DNA of 64,000 nucleotides from Alphaproteobacteria bacterium (GTDB lineage: Bacteria > Pseudomonadota > Alphaproteobacteria > Sphingomonadales > Sphingomonadaceae), in assembly GCA_030426245.1 (NCBI GenBank), contig JAUHYZ010000001.1, forward strand, positions 310,001 to 374,000, given 5' to 3'. The translations under genes were made by a program, and so were the position numbers. This document shows, one piece after another, positions 54,985-64,000 of this stretch (position 1 is the first letter of the stretch; each line of letters begins with the position of its first letter). The notes beneath the pieces are model-generated. The model did no database searches and was not told where the DNA came from. It was given only the letters and a program-made list of their open reading frames with translations.

Positions 54985-55842
54985 ATGGCAATGCCGTCGC
55001 AACCCGATCCGCGTCCGCAGGAAGAAACCGTCAAATACGAAATCGTAGACGGTGTCGCCTGGGTATCCTTCAACCGCCCCGACAAGCGCAACTGCATGAG
55101 CCCCAAGCTCAACAAGCAGATGCTGATTGTGCTGGAAGAGCTGGAATTCCGCGACGACGTGCAGGTGCTGGTCCTCACGGGCGAGGGCAGCGCATGGTCA
55201 GCGGGCATGGACCTGCTGGAATATTTCCGCGAGGCGGAGCTGCAGGGCCTGCACAAGACCCGCGAACATCAGCGCCAGGCCTATGGCTGGTGGGAACGCC
55301 TGCGGTGGTACGAAAAGCCCACCGTGGCCATGATCAATGGCTGGTGCTTCGGCGGCGCCTATGGCCCCCTCTTCGCCTGCGATCTGGCCTTCTGCAGCGA
55401 TGACGCGCAGTTCGGCCTCAGCGAAATCAACTGGGCGATCCTGCCCGGCGGCGGCGCCTCCAAGGTGGCGGCCGAGCTGCTGAATTTCCGCGACGCGATG
55501 TATCACGCCATGATGGGCGAGAATATGAGCGGCCCGGAAGCGGCGGCCAAGGGCATGGTCAATGAATCGCTCCCCGCCGACAAGTTGAAGGCGCGCGTGC
55601 AGGAAGTGGCCGATGTCCTGAAGAAGAAGGACAGCCAGGCCCTGCGCGCAACCAAGTGGGCCGTGCGCCGCGTGCGCGAGATGACCTACGACAATGCAGA
55701 GGATTATCTGATCCGCGCGCAGGAAGCGCTGAACGATTTCGGCGGCTGGGAAACCCGCAAGGAAGCGACCAAGCAGTTCCTTGACGAAAAGACCTTCAAG
55801 CCGGGCCTGGGCGCGTTCGACAAGGACAAGCTGAAAGGCTGA
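54985..55842 (+). CDS. ferB: Hydroxycinnamoyl-CoA hydratase-lyase (feruloyl-CoA hydratase/lyase)
   Basis: Crotonase-family enzyme, 285 residues, that hydrates and cleaves feruloyl- or p-coumaroyl-CoA to vanillin or 4-hydroxybenzaldehyde plus acetyl-CoA. It keeps the markers of this subfamily: RPDKRNCMSP, SAGMDLLEYFRE, INGWCFGGAYGPL, and GLSEINWAILPGG with Glu147 at the catalytic Glu position. KQFLDEKTFKPGL near the end is also typical. ATG 54985 has AGGAG eight bases upstream; a GTG at 54976 is the less likely start. Confidence 0.9.
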   Translation: MAMPSQPDPRPQEETVKYEIVDGVAWVSFNRPDKRNCMSPKLNKQMLIVLEELEFRDDVQVLVLTGEGSAWSAGMDLLEYFREAELQGLHKTREHQRQAYGWWERLRWYEKPTVAMINGWCFGGAYGPLFACDLAFCSDDAQFGLSEINWAILPGGGASKVAAELLNFRDAMYHAMMGENMSGPEAAAKGMVNESLPADKLKARVQEVADVLKKKDSQALRATKWAVRRVREMTYDNAEDYLIRAQEALNDFGGWETRKEATKQFLDEKTFKPGLGAFDKDKLKG

Positions 55843-55852
55843 ACCTGATCCT

Positions 55853-55951
55853 CCCCTCCCCGGCGGGGAGGGGATTGAGGGGAGGGGGTTGCAACCTTGC
55901 AGGGCTTGGTACACTCCCACCCAAACCCTCCCCCGTGCAGGGGAGGGCTTT
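55853..55951. repeat. Paired GC-rich palindromes between ferB and ferA
   Basis: A 9-bp stem CCCCTCCCC/GGGGAGGGG (loop GGC) is followed by another G-rich run and, 50 bases on, a second hairpin CCCTCCCC/GGGGAGGG followed by CTTTT. The pair looks like an intergenic repeat of the kind common in alphaproteobacteria, and the second hairpin could stop some transcripts or protect mRNA ends. Confidence 0.6.
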
Positions 55952-55982
55952 TCGTGCAACGACACGCCGGAGAGATTTTCCG

Positions 55983-58106
55983 ATGACCACCACCCGCCGC
56001 TTCACCAACGAACAGATCGACCGGCTGCTGCGCCCGAAGTCGGTCGCCGTGATTGGCGCTTCCGACCGTCATGGCGCATTGGGCTGCACGCTGCTGAACA
56101 ACCTGGTGCAATACAAGTTCGCCGGCGACATCTACCCGGTGAACCCCAAGCGCGACGAGCTGCAGGGCCTCAAGGTCTATCACTCGGTGAAGGAACTGCC
56201 CCAAGGCGTCGATTGTGCGGTGCTGGCAATCCCGCGCCCCTTCGTGCTCGATACCGTGCGCGATCTGGCCGAGAATGGCTGCGGCGCGGTGGTTATCTAT
56301 GCCGCCGGCTTTTCCGAAGCGGGTGACGAAGGCGCAAGGGACCAGGCCGAACTCGCGCGCATCGCCGACGAACACGGCATGATTATCGAAGGCCCCAATT
56401 GCCTCGGCTGCACCAACTATGTCGAAGGCATTCCGCTCACCTTCGTGGAAACCAACATGAAGCAGCCCGGGCCGGACACGCGCTCGGTGGGCATCGCCAG
56501 CCAGTCGGGCGCGCTCGCTGCCGTGCTTGCGACCACGCTGCACCCGCGCGGATGCTACGTGTCGACCTCGGTCAGCACCGGAAATGAAGCGGCCTCGGGC
56601 GTGGAAGACTATGTCGAATGGCTGATCGACGATCCGGCCACGAACGTCATCGCCATGTATGTGGAGAATTTCCGCCGCCCCGCCGCCTTCATGGCTGCCG
56701 CGCGGCGCGCGCGCGAGGCGGGCAAGCCGATCGTGCTGCTCCATCCGGGCAAGAGCGCCAGGGCGCTCGAAAGCGCGGCCACCCACACCGGCGCAATGGC
56801 GGGCGACTATGCGCTGATGCGCGCCAAGCTCAGCCGCGAGGGCGTGATCTTCGCCGACACGCTGGAAGAGCTGGCCGATATCGCCACCATCGCCGTTACC
56901 TGCCCGAGCCTGCCCGGAGCCAATATGGCGGTGCTGGGCGAAAGCGGCGCACTGCGCGGCCTCGCCTTCGACCTGGCCGAAGAAGTCGGCCTCGATCTGG
57001 TCGAGCTGAACGACGAGAACAGCCCGAAGATCCGCGCCGTTCTGCCCGATTTCGTGCCGGTCTCTAACCCGACCGACATCACCGCGATCGGCCTCAGCGA
57101 GCCCGATATCTACACCAACCTGTTGGTCGCCCTGCTGGAGGACGAGCGCATCGGCTCGGTCGTCGCCTCGATCATCCAGTCCGACCCGATCACCTCGGAA
57201 ATCAAGTTTCCGCCGATCCAGAAGGCCATCGAAAGCAGTTCGGGCAGCAAGCCGCTGGTCTTCGCGGGCGTCGACGAAGGCGCCAATGTGCCGCAGGAAT
57301 ATATCGACCGCCTGGCTGCCGCCGGTATTCCCTATTTCCGCTCGACCGAGCGCGCCTATCGCGCCATCGCGCGGCTCGCCGATCTGGCCAAGCGCGATCT
57401 GGCGGACCGCTCGGGCGATCCCATCGCGCTGCCCGGTCTTGCGGGCGAGCATGGCGTGATCCCCGAATACAAGGCGAAGAATCTGCTGGCCGATGCGGTG
57501 AGCTTCCCTGCCAGCCAGTTCGCCCCCACTGCCGACGAAGCTGCGGCGGCTGCCGAGGCCATCGGCTTCCCGGTGGTGATGAAGGCGCAGGCCGCCGCCC
57601 TCGGCCACAAGTCCGATGCGGGCGGAGTGATCCTGGGCCTTAAGAGCGCCGACGAGGTCAAAGCCGCCTTCGACACGATGTACGCCAATGTCGCGGCCTA
57701 CAACGCCAGCATCGAGCTGGACGGTGTGCTGGTCGAAAAGATGGGCAAGATGGGCGTGGAGATGATCGTCGGCGCCAAGTCCGATCCCGAATGGGGCCCG
57801 GTGGTGCTGGCGGGCTTCGGCGGGGTGACGGCCGAGATCCTCAAGGACGTGAAGCTGTTCACCCCCGATCTGGGTGTGGAGCAGGTCAAGGAAGGGCTGC
57901 TCAAGCTGAAACAGGCCCCGCTGCTGACCGGCTGGCGCGGCAGCCCCGCGCTCGATGTCGATGCGCTGGCGGCGCTGATCGTCAAGGTCGGCCAGGTGAT
58001 GGCGGGCAATCCCCGTATCCGCGAGATCGACTTGAACCCCGTGATCGTCCATCCCAGGGGCGAAGGCGTGGCCGCGCTCGATGCGCTGATGCTGGTGGAA
58101 GGCTGA
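55983..58106 (+). CDS. ferA: ADP-forming hydroxycinnamoyl-CoA synthetase (feruloyl-CoA synthetase)
   Basis: A 707-residue acyl-CoA synthetase of the NDP-forming superfamily. CoA-binding Rossmann segment at the N-terminus (SVAVIGASDRHGALG), central ligase domains with a phospho-His in SAATHTGAMAG (His268), and a C-terminal ATP-grasp domain. In Sphingobium SYK-6 FerA belongs to this same superfamily, which together with ferB and ferC supports feruloyl- or coumaroyl-CoA synthesis. ATG 55983 has GGAGAG upstream; an upstream frame would run through the palindromes. Confidence 0.85.
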   Translation: MTTTRRFTNEQIDRLLRPKSVAVIGASDRHGALGCTLLNNLVQYKFAGDIYPVNPKRDELQGLKVYHSVKELPQGVDCAVLAIPRPFVLDTVRDLAENGCGAVVIYAAGFSEAGDEGARDQAELARIADEHGMIIEGPNCLGCTNYVEGIPLTFVETNMKQPGPDTRSVGIASQSGALAAVLATTLHPRGCYVSTSVSTGNEAASGVEDYVEWLIDDPATNVIAMYVENFRRPAAFMAAARRAREAGKPIVLLHPGKSARALESAATHTGAMAGDYALMRAKLSREGVIFADTLEELADIATIAVTCPSLPGANMAVLGESGALRGLAFDLAEEVGLDLVELNDENSPKIRAVLPDFVPVSNPTDITAIGLSEPDIYTNLLVALLEDERIGSVVASIIQSDPITSEIKFPPIQKAIESSSGSKPLVFAGVDEGANVPQEYIDRLAAAGIPYFRSTERAYRAIARLADLAKRDLADRSGDPIALPGLAGEHGVIPEYKAKNLLADAVSFPASQFAPTADEAAAAAEAIGFPVVMKAQAAALGHKSDAGGVILGLKSADEVKAAFDTMYANVAAYNASIELDGVLVEKMGKMGVEMIVGAKSDPEWGPVVLAGFGGVTAEILKDVKLFTPDLGVEQVKEGLLKLKQAPLLTGWRGSPALDVDALAALIVKVGQVMAGNPRIREIDLNPVIVHPRGEGVAALDALMLVEG

Positions 58107-58121
58107 CGCGGCGCTTTTCGT

Positions 58122-58144
58122 GCACTTGCAGGATTTACAAGTGC
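58122..58144 (+). terminator. Hairpin after ferA
   Basis: GCACTTG and CAAGTGC form a perfect 7-bp stem with a 9-base loop, 15 bases after the ferA stop. It lacks a T tract, so it is a possible terminator only. Confidence 0.4.
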
Positions 58145-58254
58145 GGATCGCGCGGCTAATGGCCCCCGCGATGTTCACGCTGAAGACCAAACCGATTAGC
58201 CCGATTATTACCCGCTTTGCGGGGCGGTCCGGCTTGCGTTTCGGTAACGTATAA

Positions 58255-59400
<1,146 letters not shown>

Positions 59401-59406
59401 GGGAGC

Positions 59407-60204
59407 CTAGCGGTAGGTTTCGCGCCTGATCTGATAGTCGATCCGGATGCGGACCCATTCGCCGACCAGGGAGCGTCCGCCCCGCCGCGGCGGGCGCACC
59501 CTGAACTGCCAGGCCGCGGCCAATACGGCCCGGGCCATCTGCGAATTGGCGGGATATTCGTCCAGCGCGACGCAATCCTCGACCCTGAAGTCGGGTACCG
59601 TCTTGCAGGCGATCAGGCCCCAGCCGGGGCCCTGCGCGGTGGAGAGGTAGCCGGCGAGCTCCTGGTCGGTGGGTTCGCGGTACCACTCGGCCGCATAAAG
59701 CGGCTCGCCATTGGGCGCCGTGCCCACGCGCGGCGTGTCGGGCCGGGAATTGGTGTTGGCAGGCCCCATCATCGGCCGATTGGGCGCCGGCTTGGCCGGT
59801 TCGCGGGAGGGGGCTTTCGATATGTCGAGCGCATCCATCCGGTCCTTTGGCACGGGGATCAGCGCAGGCCTGGAAGGCGCGGGGCGGGGCTGGGCCTGCT
59901 CCGGCTCCTGAGGCTCCGGCTCGCGCGGCTGAGGCGCCGTTTCGGCGGCGGGCTGGGGTTCTTCCTCCACCGGCTCTTCCGCCGCCTGTTCGGCTTCCTG
60001 CTCGGAGGAGGAGGACGCATCGAAGGTGGTCAGCACCGGGCCCAGCTCTTCGCCCCGGTCGTCGGACTGTCCGAGCGTGAAGAGCAGCAGGAGCAGCAGC
60101 GCCTCCAGCGCCAGCGCCACGATGAAGCCGGTCGAGCGCTGCCCCAGTTCGCCGCGGAACCGTTCGGGCAGATAATCGATCAGATTGCGGACCTGCTGGA
60201 ACAA
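59407..60204 (-). CDS. TonB-like membrane-anchored protein
   Basis: A 265-residue protein with one N-terminal transmembrane helix (about 27-44, FIVALALEALLLLLLFTL), a long Pro/Glu-rich periplasmic stretch (about 70-145) and a C-terminal TonB-like domain with two Cys (IACKTVPDFRVEDC), ending WQFRVRP ... RIRIDYQIRRETYR. This layout matches energy-transducing TonB proteins, but the ExbB-ExbD genes are not near. The start is TTG at 60204, supported by GAGG just upstream. Confidence 0.78.
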   Translation of the reverse strand: MFQQVRNLIDYLPERFRGELGQRSTGFIVALALEALLLLLLFTLGQSDDRGEELGPVLTTFDASSSSEQEAEQAAEEPVEEEPQPAAETAPQPREPEPQEPEQAQPRPAPSRPALIPVPKDRMDALDISKAPSREPAKPAPNRPMMGPANTNSRPDTPRVGTAPNGEPLYAAEWYREPTDQELAGYLSTAQGPGWGLIACKTVPDFRVEDCVALDEYPANSQMARAVLAAAWQFRVRPPRRGGRSLVGEWVRIRIDYQIRRETYR

Positions 60205-60468
60205 GTGACCTCGAATTCGTCGTCGGCGCTGAAACCGGTGGGCCGCCGCAAGGCCTCACCGCTTGCCGGAATAGCAGGCCGCGCGCCTAATGTCTCGTAT
60301 ATGAACCAGGGCTTTCCCACTTGGCGATTCGATCGATCAATCGGGCCTAAGTCCCCGAAAAACCGCTGGATTACGGCCCGTTAACTTTTGGGCTTTCGAA
60401 CCGTCCAAAACGAGACAGCGCATGCGGGCCGCTTGCGGAATTCGCCCCGCTGCCGCTTATCCCTTGGC

Positions 60469-60540
60469 ATGAGGTTCAACTTCGTATCGCTCTTCATCAA
60501 GCTGGGAATCACGGCATTGCTCGTGTTTCCCAGCTTTTGA
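60469..60540 (+). CDS. Possible 23-residue hydrophobic peptide
   Basis: ATG to TGA encodes MRFNFVSLFIKLGITALLVF plus PSF, a single membrane-helix-like peptide. No Shine-Dalgarno is obvious, and most of it lies in a hairpin, so it may not be translated. Listed as a candidate. Confidence 0.22.
   Translation: MRFNFVSLFIKLGITALLVFPSF
60499..60536 (+). terminator. Terminator-like hairpin upstream of the PilZ gene
   Basis: AAGCTGGGAA and TTCCCAGCTT pair perfectly over 10 bases with an 18-base loop and run into TTTT. No plus-strand gene ends just upstream, so it may end a short RNA or act as an attenuator. Confidence 0.5.
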
Positions 60541-60567
60541 GCGTCAGCTAGTCGAGGCATTGCAAAG

Positions 60568-60936
60568 ATGAGTACGTTGCCGACCGAAAATTCTGGCACC
60601 CTGGCCGAGCGCCGCGGAGCGGGACGGTTTGCCACGCGTATGCCCAGTGGCCTGAGAAGGTCCGGAAGCAAGCAGAAGCAGGTTGTTCTGGCGAATATCT
60701 CCACGTCGGGCTGCACCGTGAAGGAAGTGATCAATCTGCGCGCCGGCGAAAGGGTGTGGATCACGCTTCCGGGGCTGGCCAGCCAGATGGCCGAAATTCG
60801 CTGGACCCAGCTGGGTAGTGCAGGGCTGCATTTCGACGAACCGCTTTATGCTGCAGTTGTCGAGCGTATCTGCAGTCTCGACCGGGCGAACCGCCAGAAC
60901 GGACTGCAGACCTACGCGACGCTCGGCTCGTACTGA
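60568..60936 (+). CDS. Single-domain PilZ protein (c-di-GMP binding)
   Basis: A 122-residue cytoplasmic protein. The binding motifs of PilZ are present: Arg cluster RRGAGRFATR/GLRRS near residues 15-32 and NISTSGC (about 43-49) in the N-x-S-x-x-G position. PilZ proteins change motility, exopolysaccharide or adhesion in response to c-di-GMP. A link to the adhesin system at 26-43 kb is possible but not shown. It is convergent with the next gene (18 bp). Confidence 0.82.
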   Translation: MSTLPTENSGTLAERRGAGRFATRMPSGLRRSGSKQKQVVLANISTSGCTVKEVINLRAGERVWITLPGLASQMAEIRWTQLGSAGLHFDEPLYAAVVERICSLDRANRQNGLQTYATLGSY

Positions 60937-60954
60937 GGCAGCTTCGGGCGGCCG

Positions 60955-61524
60955 TTAAAGGCTGCCGAACTTCCCTTCGAAACCGGCCACGTCTCCGGCG
61001 GCGAGAAACTTGGCCTGTTCGGTCCAGCTATCGCGGCGGATGCGCCCCTGGAAATTGCCGAGCTGCGCGTCGATCCGGTCGATATCCGCTTCGCTCCATG
61101 AAGCGATTTGCGCATAGGTCGAAATGCCCAGTTCCTTCAGCAGCTTTTCCAGCTTGGGCCCGACGCCCTTGATCCGTTTCAGATCGTCCTCGCCCGAAGA
61201 CGGGGCTGCGCTGGGCACTGGCGGCGCGGCTTGCGCAGCAGGCTCCGGAGTTGGCGCAGGGGCAGGCTCTGGCTCTGGCGCAGGGGCAGGCTCCGCTTCG
61301 GCAGCTGCGATCTTGGATTCGACGGAACCCGCCTCAGCCGAGGGCTTGTCGATCAGCGCCTGATTGCGTTTGGCCCGTTCGGCGCCTTCGTCCAGCACGT
61401 CCGTCTTGGCCGACCGATCGACCTTGGTCTTGCGGTTGCCGACGAATATCCACCAGGCAACTGCGATTCCGACAATCAGGGCGACTACCAGCAGCCACCA
61501 GTTTGCCAGCACCAATTCCGTCAT
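60955..61524 (-). CDS. Membrane-anchored helix-hairpin-helix protein
   Basis: A 189-residue protein: one transmembrane helix at the N-terminus (about 7-27, NWWLLVVALIVGIAVAWWIF), a Pro/Ala/Glu-rich linker (about 75-110) and a C-terminal helix-hairpin-helix domain (LKRIKGVGPKLEKLLKELGI, then QIASWSEADIDRIDAQLGN). This domain occurs in proteins loosely annotated as NADH dehydrogenase subunit E-like; DNA binding is possible. The ATG overlaps a 43-residue gene (ATGA). Confidence 0.82.
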   Translation of the reverse strand: MTELVLANWWLLVVALIVGIAVAWWIFVGNRKTKVDRSAKTDVLDEGAERAKRNQALIDKPSAEAGSVESKIAAAEAEPAPAPEPEPAPAPTPEPAAQAAPPVPSAAPSSGEDDLKRIKGVGPKLEKLLKELGISTYAQIASWSEADIDRIDAQLGNFQGRIRRDSWTEQAKFLAAGDVAGFEGKFGSL

Positions 61525-61652
61525 TCCTGCGTCTCCATCAAATCGTCATGCGGGTCGGCGGCCGAAGCGCGGCCCCAGATCGCCCACCCGATCCCGATGC
61601 CAGCCATATAGGCTGTCAGCACCAGCACTATCAGTTCAAGCCAGATCGGCAT
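61521..61652 (-). CDS. 43-residue single-pass membrane protein
   Basis: Reads MPIWLELIVLVLTAYMAGIG with IGWAIWGRASAADPHDD next: a single helix and a short charged tail. AGGGA lies six bases before ATG 61652, and its stop overlaps the start of the helix-hairpin-helix gene by ATGA. Translational coupling and a good ribosome site make it a real small gene. Confidence 0.75.
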   Translation of the reverse strand: MPIWLELIVLVLTAYMAGIGIGWAIWGRASAADPHDDLMETQE

Positions 61653-61710
61653 GGGATCCCTTTCATTCTCGCGGGGGCTCTAGCGTCTGCCGCAAGGCTG
61701 GCCAAGGCCA

Positions 61711-62451
61711 TCAGCGCGGCCCCGGCGTATCGACGGGCGTCGGCTTGATCGGGACCGTTTCGATCACCGAAAAATCGATCCGCCGGTTGGCCGGGTCCCG
61801 AGGATCCAGGCCTTCGACCGGGCTGGCCGAGCCGACCCCGCGGGCGCGCAGCCCGTCTGCCGGAATGCCCCTGGCGATCAGCGCGGCCTGAACCGCCTCC
61901 GCCCGCTCTTGCGAAAGGGCGATATTGCCCGGCTCAGGCCCGGAGGCGTCGGTATGGCCGGTGATCGCGATGATGCTGCCCAGGCAGGGCCGGAGCGCGG
62001 CGGCGACTTCGTCCACCAGGCTGCGGCTGGCCGCTTCGATCTTGGAAGAGGATTCCTCGAACCGGATGGTGCGCGCGCGCAGCAAGGCCTGCACATCCGC
62101 CTGGCAATGCAGCGGGGCCTGGGTTTCCGAACTGCCCGCGGCAAGGCCGGTGCCGTCGGCCCAGCGGATGCCGCCCACGCCGGGGATCGCGGCCACGGCC
62201 TTGGCCGTGCGGTCGCGGCTGCCTTCGTCCAGATCCTCGCCGCCCGTCAGCAGCGGGTGCCGCGTGGGCCAGCCCAGCCGGTTTTCGAAATGCGCCTGCA
62301 CATCCTGGCCGCCGGACTGGGCAATGACCTGGCGCGCCTGTTCCGCAAGCCGCTGGGTAAAGGCCGAAGCGCTGTTCTGCGCGCTGAAGAAGGCGAGCGC
62401 GGCCAGCACCAATGCACCAAGGGCAAGCGGAATATAGGGGCTGCGGAACAC
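61711..62451 (-). CDS. OmpA-family envelope protein
   Basis: A 246-residue protein with an N-terminal helix (about 7-24), a central region with two short repeats and a C-terminal OmpA domain (IIAITGHTDASGPEPGNIAL, then RAEAVQAALIARGIPADGLR and DPANRRIDFSVIE). The start is a GTG at 62451; GGAAGG is close upstream. It likely binds peptidoglycan. The 58-bp gap to the small membrane gene suggests one operon. Confidence 0.82.
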   Translation of the reverse strand: MFRSPYIPLALGALVLAALAFFSAQNSASAFTQRLAEQARQVIAQSGGQDVQAHFENRLGWPTRHPLLTGGEDLDEGSRDRTAKAVAAIPGVGGIRWADGTGLAAGSSETQAPLHCQADVQALLRARTIRFEESSSKIEAASRSLVDEVAAALRPCLGSIIAITGHTDASGPEPGNIALSQERAEAVQAALIARGIPADGLRARGVGSASPVEGLDPRDPANRRIDFSVIETVPIKPTPVDTPGPR

Positions 62452-62518
62452 CTGCCTTCCATAGTCGCGGGCAGGGGCCAGCGTCCAGCCCGCAGGCGCA
62501 TTTGGCGCACGCGGAAGT

Positions 62519-64000
62519 TCAGGGCATTTTCGGGGCGACGTTCTTGCGGAACAGCACGCGGTCTTCCGGGCCGAAGCCGCGCTTCCAGATCATCCAGCCA
62601 TAGACGATCAGGATGGACGGCACGCCGATGATCAGCTCCGCCCATTCGGGCAGCTGGATGGCGATCCAGCCGACCAGGATGGCGGGCGCGGCGGCCCAGA
62701 CCAGCGCCCAGCGCCAATTGTTCACCGGCTCGCGCAATATGCGCGAGAGCATGGCCGCTTTCACGATCGAGGCGACTGCGAGCGAGAGCATCAGCGCCAT
62801 GGCGGCGCCTGCCGCGAAATAGGGTTCCGGCAGATCGTTGCGCTCGATCGCGACCATGATCGCCACGGTCAGCGCAGCCTGCAGCGAGATCGTGCCGAGC
62901 GAGGCCCACAAATTGCGGATCCGCGCGACATAGATCAGCGCCGCTTCGGAGACGACCGCCGTGGCCGCGGCGACTTCGGCAATCAGCAGGAAGGCCAGCG
63001 CACCGGTGCCGCCGACGAATTCGGGGCCGACCAGCCCCATTACCGCTTCGCCCGGAATGCCCAGGGCGAGCGCGACGCCTGCCTGCATCGCCGTGATCCA
63101 GAAGCCCACCTGGCACACTTGCTTTGCGATCGCCGAAACGTTCCCTTCCCGCAGATTGCGGGTGATGACCGGGCCCAGGATCGGTTCGAAACTGGTCTTC
63201 AGCTTGGATGGCAGGCTGGCCACCTGCTGCGCCGCCCAATAGACGCCCACCGCAGTGGGATTGGCGAACAGGCCCAGGATCGCGATGTCGATCTTGCGAA
63301 TGCCCCATTCCACGGCATCCGCCGCCGCCAGCGGGATGTTGCCCCAGGCCAGAGTGGCGATCCGGCCGGGATGCGGAATCCAGCCGCGCGGCGCGCCGTA
63401 AGCCCTGAAGAGCGGAATCACCGCTGCAAGCGCCGCAGCGAAGATCGAGGCGATGAAGGCCAGGGCAAGGCCGCTTTCGGGCACGATGAAAAAGGCCGCC
63501 AGTGCGGCGCCCGATAGTGCCCAGGGTTCGACCACGCTGCGCGCTTTCACCGTGCTGCCGATGTCGTAGCGATAGGCGAGCGCGGCCAGCGCAATATCGG
63601 TCATCGCATAGGGAATGATCGCCAGGGGCAGCAGCAGATCCAGCTGGGTGAATTCCCCGCTTGGGAACATCAGGATGGGGAAGGCCAGCAGCAGCGACAT
63701 CAGCGCGGTGCCGGTAATCGTGCTCAGCAGCATTCCGTCTGCAACCGTATGCGTGTCGGGCTGCTCCTCGCGCGACAATTGCTGGGCCAATCCGCGCTTC
63801 TGGCCCAGCGTGGCAAGCTGGGCGGCCAGTTCGACCGCGACCAGCGCATAGGCGAACCGTCCGAGCGCTTCAGCGCCGTAAAGCCGGCCGGCAATGAACA
63901 GGAACGGCAGGCGCGCAGCCAGGCGCAGCAGAAAACCCAGAAAATTGGTCCGCCCGCCCTTTGCCAGGGCGGAAATGTCGCGGAGATGGCTGTCTTCGTT
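62519..64000 (-). CDS. Polysaccharide/oligosaccharide flippase, 5' end outside the window
   Basis: Multi-pass membrane protein of the MOP/Wzx-like superfamily. At least 493 residues are visible, with 12 or more hydrophobic segments (e.g. FLLRLAARLPFLFIAGRLYG, GVYWAAQQVASLPSKLKTSF, LAFLLIAEVAAATAVVSEAA). The frame is open to base 64000 with no start in view: residues before 63790 continue as good protein, so apparent starts there are internal. It probably moves lipid-linked sugar units of a surface polysaccharide. Confidence 0.85.
   Translation of the reverse strand, partial: NEDSHLRDISALAKGGRTNFLGFLLRLAARLPFLFIAGRLYGAEALGRFAYALVAVELAAQLATLGQKRGLAQQLSREEQPDTHTVADGMLLSTITGTALMSLLLAFPILMFPSGEFTQLDLLLPLAIIPYAMTDIALAALAYRYDIGSTVKARSVVEPWALSGAALAAFFIVPESGLALAFIASIFAAALAAVIPLFRAYGAPRGWIPHPGRIATLAWGNIPLAAADAVEWGIRKIDIAILGLFANPTAVGVYWAAQQVASLPSKLKTSFEPILGPVITRNLREGNVSAIAKQVCQVGFWITAMQAGVALALGIPGEAVMGLVGPEFVGGTGALAFLLIAEVAAATAVVSEAALIYVARIRNLWASLGTISLQAALTVAIMVAIERNDLPEPYFAAGAAMALMLSLAVASIVKAAMLSRILREPVNNWRWALVWAAAPAILVGWIAIQLPEWAELIIGVPSILIVYGWMIWKRGFGPEDRVLFRKNVAPKMP

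Larger units (their letters stand above)
60205..60567. other. 363-bp region upstream of the PilZ gene
   Basis: It holds no standard gene. It contains a possible 23-residue peptide (60469-60540) and a perfect 10-bp hairpin (60499-60536) followed by four T. The PilZ gene starts 27 bases after that. Confidence 0.5.

Noticed and set aside
55704-58190. Minus-strand open frame of 828 codons opposite ferA
   Set aside because: Antisense to ferA, with no ribosome site and shadow-like composition.

Overview
The window reads as chromosomal DNA of a GC-rich alphaproteobacterium, most likely a sphingomonad (Sphingomonadaceae or Erythrobacteraceae). The grounds are dense same-strand operons with ATGA overlaps, TonB-dependent and PQQ-dependent catabolic genes, a ferC-ferB-ferA set like that of Sphingobium SYK-6, and a giant acidic RTX adhesin of the type common in this group. 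No rRNA, tRNA, CRISPR array, IS element or prophage gene was seen.

Layout. (1) 1-6.7 kb: the 3' part of a TonB-dependent receptor, then on the minus strand an exported alpha/beta hydrolase with a Cys nucleophile, a serine beta-lactamase-fold hydrolase and an iron-type alcohol dehydrogenase. (2) 6.8-22.1 kb: one minus-strand flagellar operon, flgF-flgG-flgA-flgH-flgI-flgB-flgC-fliE-fliF-(unknown)-fliH-fliI-fliJ-fliK?-flgD-flgE-fliM-fliN-fliO-fliP-fliA-TPR-(unknown). Most genes overlap by four bases. No FliG is encoded, and FliM and FliF look altered where they normally contact FliG. (3) 22.7-25.8 kb: two lipoprotein genes, an SMP-30-like beta-propeller and a quinohemoprotein alcohol dehydrogenase. 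(4) 26.5-42.8 kb: a LapA/LapG-type adhesin system: a 2885-residue adhesin with a candidate LapG cleavage site and an exact 2 x 798 bp internal duplication, OmpA-like protein, TolC-like protein, LapB-like ABC transporter, a SleB-type cell-wall hydrolase, HlyD/LapC-like adaptor, and a convergent LapG-type protease. (5) 43.4-47.6 kb: a Tat-exported molybdenum aldehyde oxidoreductase pair facing its cofactor genes mocA and xdhC. (6) 47.7-54.3 kb: an HSL-family esterase, a slipin/NfeD operon with a good sigma-70-type promoter, a small membrane protein and acetyl-CoA synthetase. (7) 54.4-58.1 kb: ferC (MarR) divergent from ferB and ferA, for hydroxycinnamate side-chain removal. (8) 58.3-64 kb: asd, a TonB-like protein, a PilZ protein, a helix-hairpin-helix membrane protein with a 43-residue partner, an OmpA-like protein, and a flippase running off the end.

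How they fit together. The adhesin block encodes the substrate, all three type I secretion parts and the release protease, so it is nearly self-contained; the usual LapD partner is not in the window. The Mo enzyme and its maturation factors form a second module, and ferCBA a third. The most unusual points are the flagellar operon without FliG and the cell-wall hydrolase gene translationally wedged between the ABC transporter and adaptor genes.
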